5,269 nt of DNA from PXAH01 sp964605645. Lineage in GTDB: Bacteria; Omnitrophota; Gorgyraeia; Duberdicusellales; 4484-171. The position numbers were made by a program, and so were the translations under genes. Under the pieces are notes generated by a model that searched no databases, was not told the DNA's origin, and was given only the letters and a program-made list of their open reading frames with translations. The stretch is taken from positions 1 through 5,269 of the forward strand of contig CAZSDJ010000072.1 of the NCBI GenBank assembly GCA_964605645.1. The letters run 5' to 3'. Shown piece after piece: positions 5,110 to 5,269 of this stretch. Positions within the stretch are counted from its first letter, which is position 1; every line of letters starts with the position of its first letter.

Positions 5110-5172
5110 TTAATAAATTGTTAACATCCAAAGAATTATAAACAAGTCTACTTAACTTTAATCTGCTTGACT
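5101..5172. repeat. Dispersed intergenic repeat, copy 2
   Basis: Two collinear blocks match copy 1: 5101-5145 with 1742-1787 (38 of 46 columns), and atctgcttgact 5161-5172 with 1816-1827 (exact). The blocks are 15 nt apart here and 28 nt apart in copy 1, the difference being much of the hairpin. The right block overlaps the last codons of the small protein gene, and the left edge runs into the winged-helix remnant. Confidence 0.75.
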
Positions 5173-5269
5173 TTCCCGTCTTCCCAGACAGCAAGAGGAC
5201 GGCCGTCTTTCTTGTGCTGAGCAACAACCTTCTTCACTGCCTTTTTCATAGCAACTTCTGCTTTATCAA
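5148..5269 (-). CDS. C-terminal part of a small protein ending in VWEDGKVKQI (partial)
   Basis: The frame is open from the window edge to TAG at 5148-5150 and encodes 39 residues: DKAEVAMKKAVKKVVAQHKK, then DGRPLAVWEDGKVKQIKVK. A helix of the type A..KAV.KV...H...G followed by RPLAVWEDGKV is a pattern I have met at the C-terminus of short bacterial proteins (roughly 60-80 aa) that often sit beside toxin-like partners, though I cannot name the family. The internal ATG at 5247-5249 lacks a Shine-Dalgarno sequence, and the residues before it fit the same helix, so the true start should lie beyond 5269. The last codons overlap the repeat, so its final few residues may be repeat-derived. The next minus-strand item is the winged-helix remnant, which may once have been its operon partner. 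Confidence 0.7.
   Translation of the reverse strand, partial: DKAEVAMKKAVKKVVAQHKKDGRPLAVWEDGKVKQIKVK

Noticed and set aside
5045..5227. Minus-strand 60-codon open frame
   Set aside because: It runs across the small protein gene, the repeat and the winged-helix remnant in the wrong frame; the real coding signal lies in the other two frames.

Overview
The window is AT-rich bacterial DNA that reads with the standard genetic code: genes end in TAA or TAG, and tryptophan is TGG. A zinc-ribbon version of MscL, a small all-helical protein of the KELAGGRW type, short intergenic repeats and several uncharacterised small proteins together suggest a candidate-phylum genome, most likely Patescibacteria (CPR). 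This placement rests on resemblance remembered from such genomes, not on a marker gene.

Left third (1-1718): a plus-strand six-helix membrane protein (126-773) converges, with 6 bp between stop codons, on two minus-strand membrane genes. These are mscL (780-1232) and a small PGLxHLYLG-motif membrane protein (1272-1718) that lacks a convincing start. Middle (1719-3490): an intergenic repeat with a perfect 11-bp hairpin is followed by an 81-bp relic of the 3' end of a CTP synthase gene (pyrG). Directly against the relic lies a 110-aa helical protein of unknown function (1928-2260). Next comes a two-gene module of an XRE-type repressor/antitoxin and an ImmA/IrrE-type Zn protease, behind a promoter overlapped by strong inverted repeats. 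Right third (3491-5269): an unrecognised 409-aa helical protein with a HEAT-like segment (3641-4870), three tandem 12-bp repeats, a beheaded winged-helix regulator fragment (4960-5109), and the 3' end of a small protein gene running off the window edge (5148-5269).

Except for the first gene, every coding sequence and gene remnant is on the minus strand. The part from about 1921 rightwards looks like accessory DNA. It holds a repressor/protease pair typical of mobile elements, orphan genes and two gene remnants. A dispersed intergenic repeat (about 29-60, 1731-1827 and 5101-5172, plus a lone 12-mer at 4901-4912) sits at gene boundaries. In two cases it abuts a downstream gene that has lost its start, which suggests that the repeat marks recombination junctions. 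The clearest hypothesis is that an element or rearrangement broke in at the 3' end of pyrG, leaving the pyrG tail at 1840-1920. No integrase, transposase, tRNA, rRNA or CRISPR array is visible.
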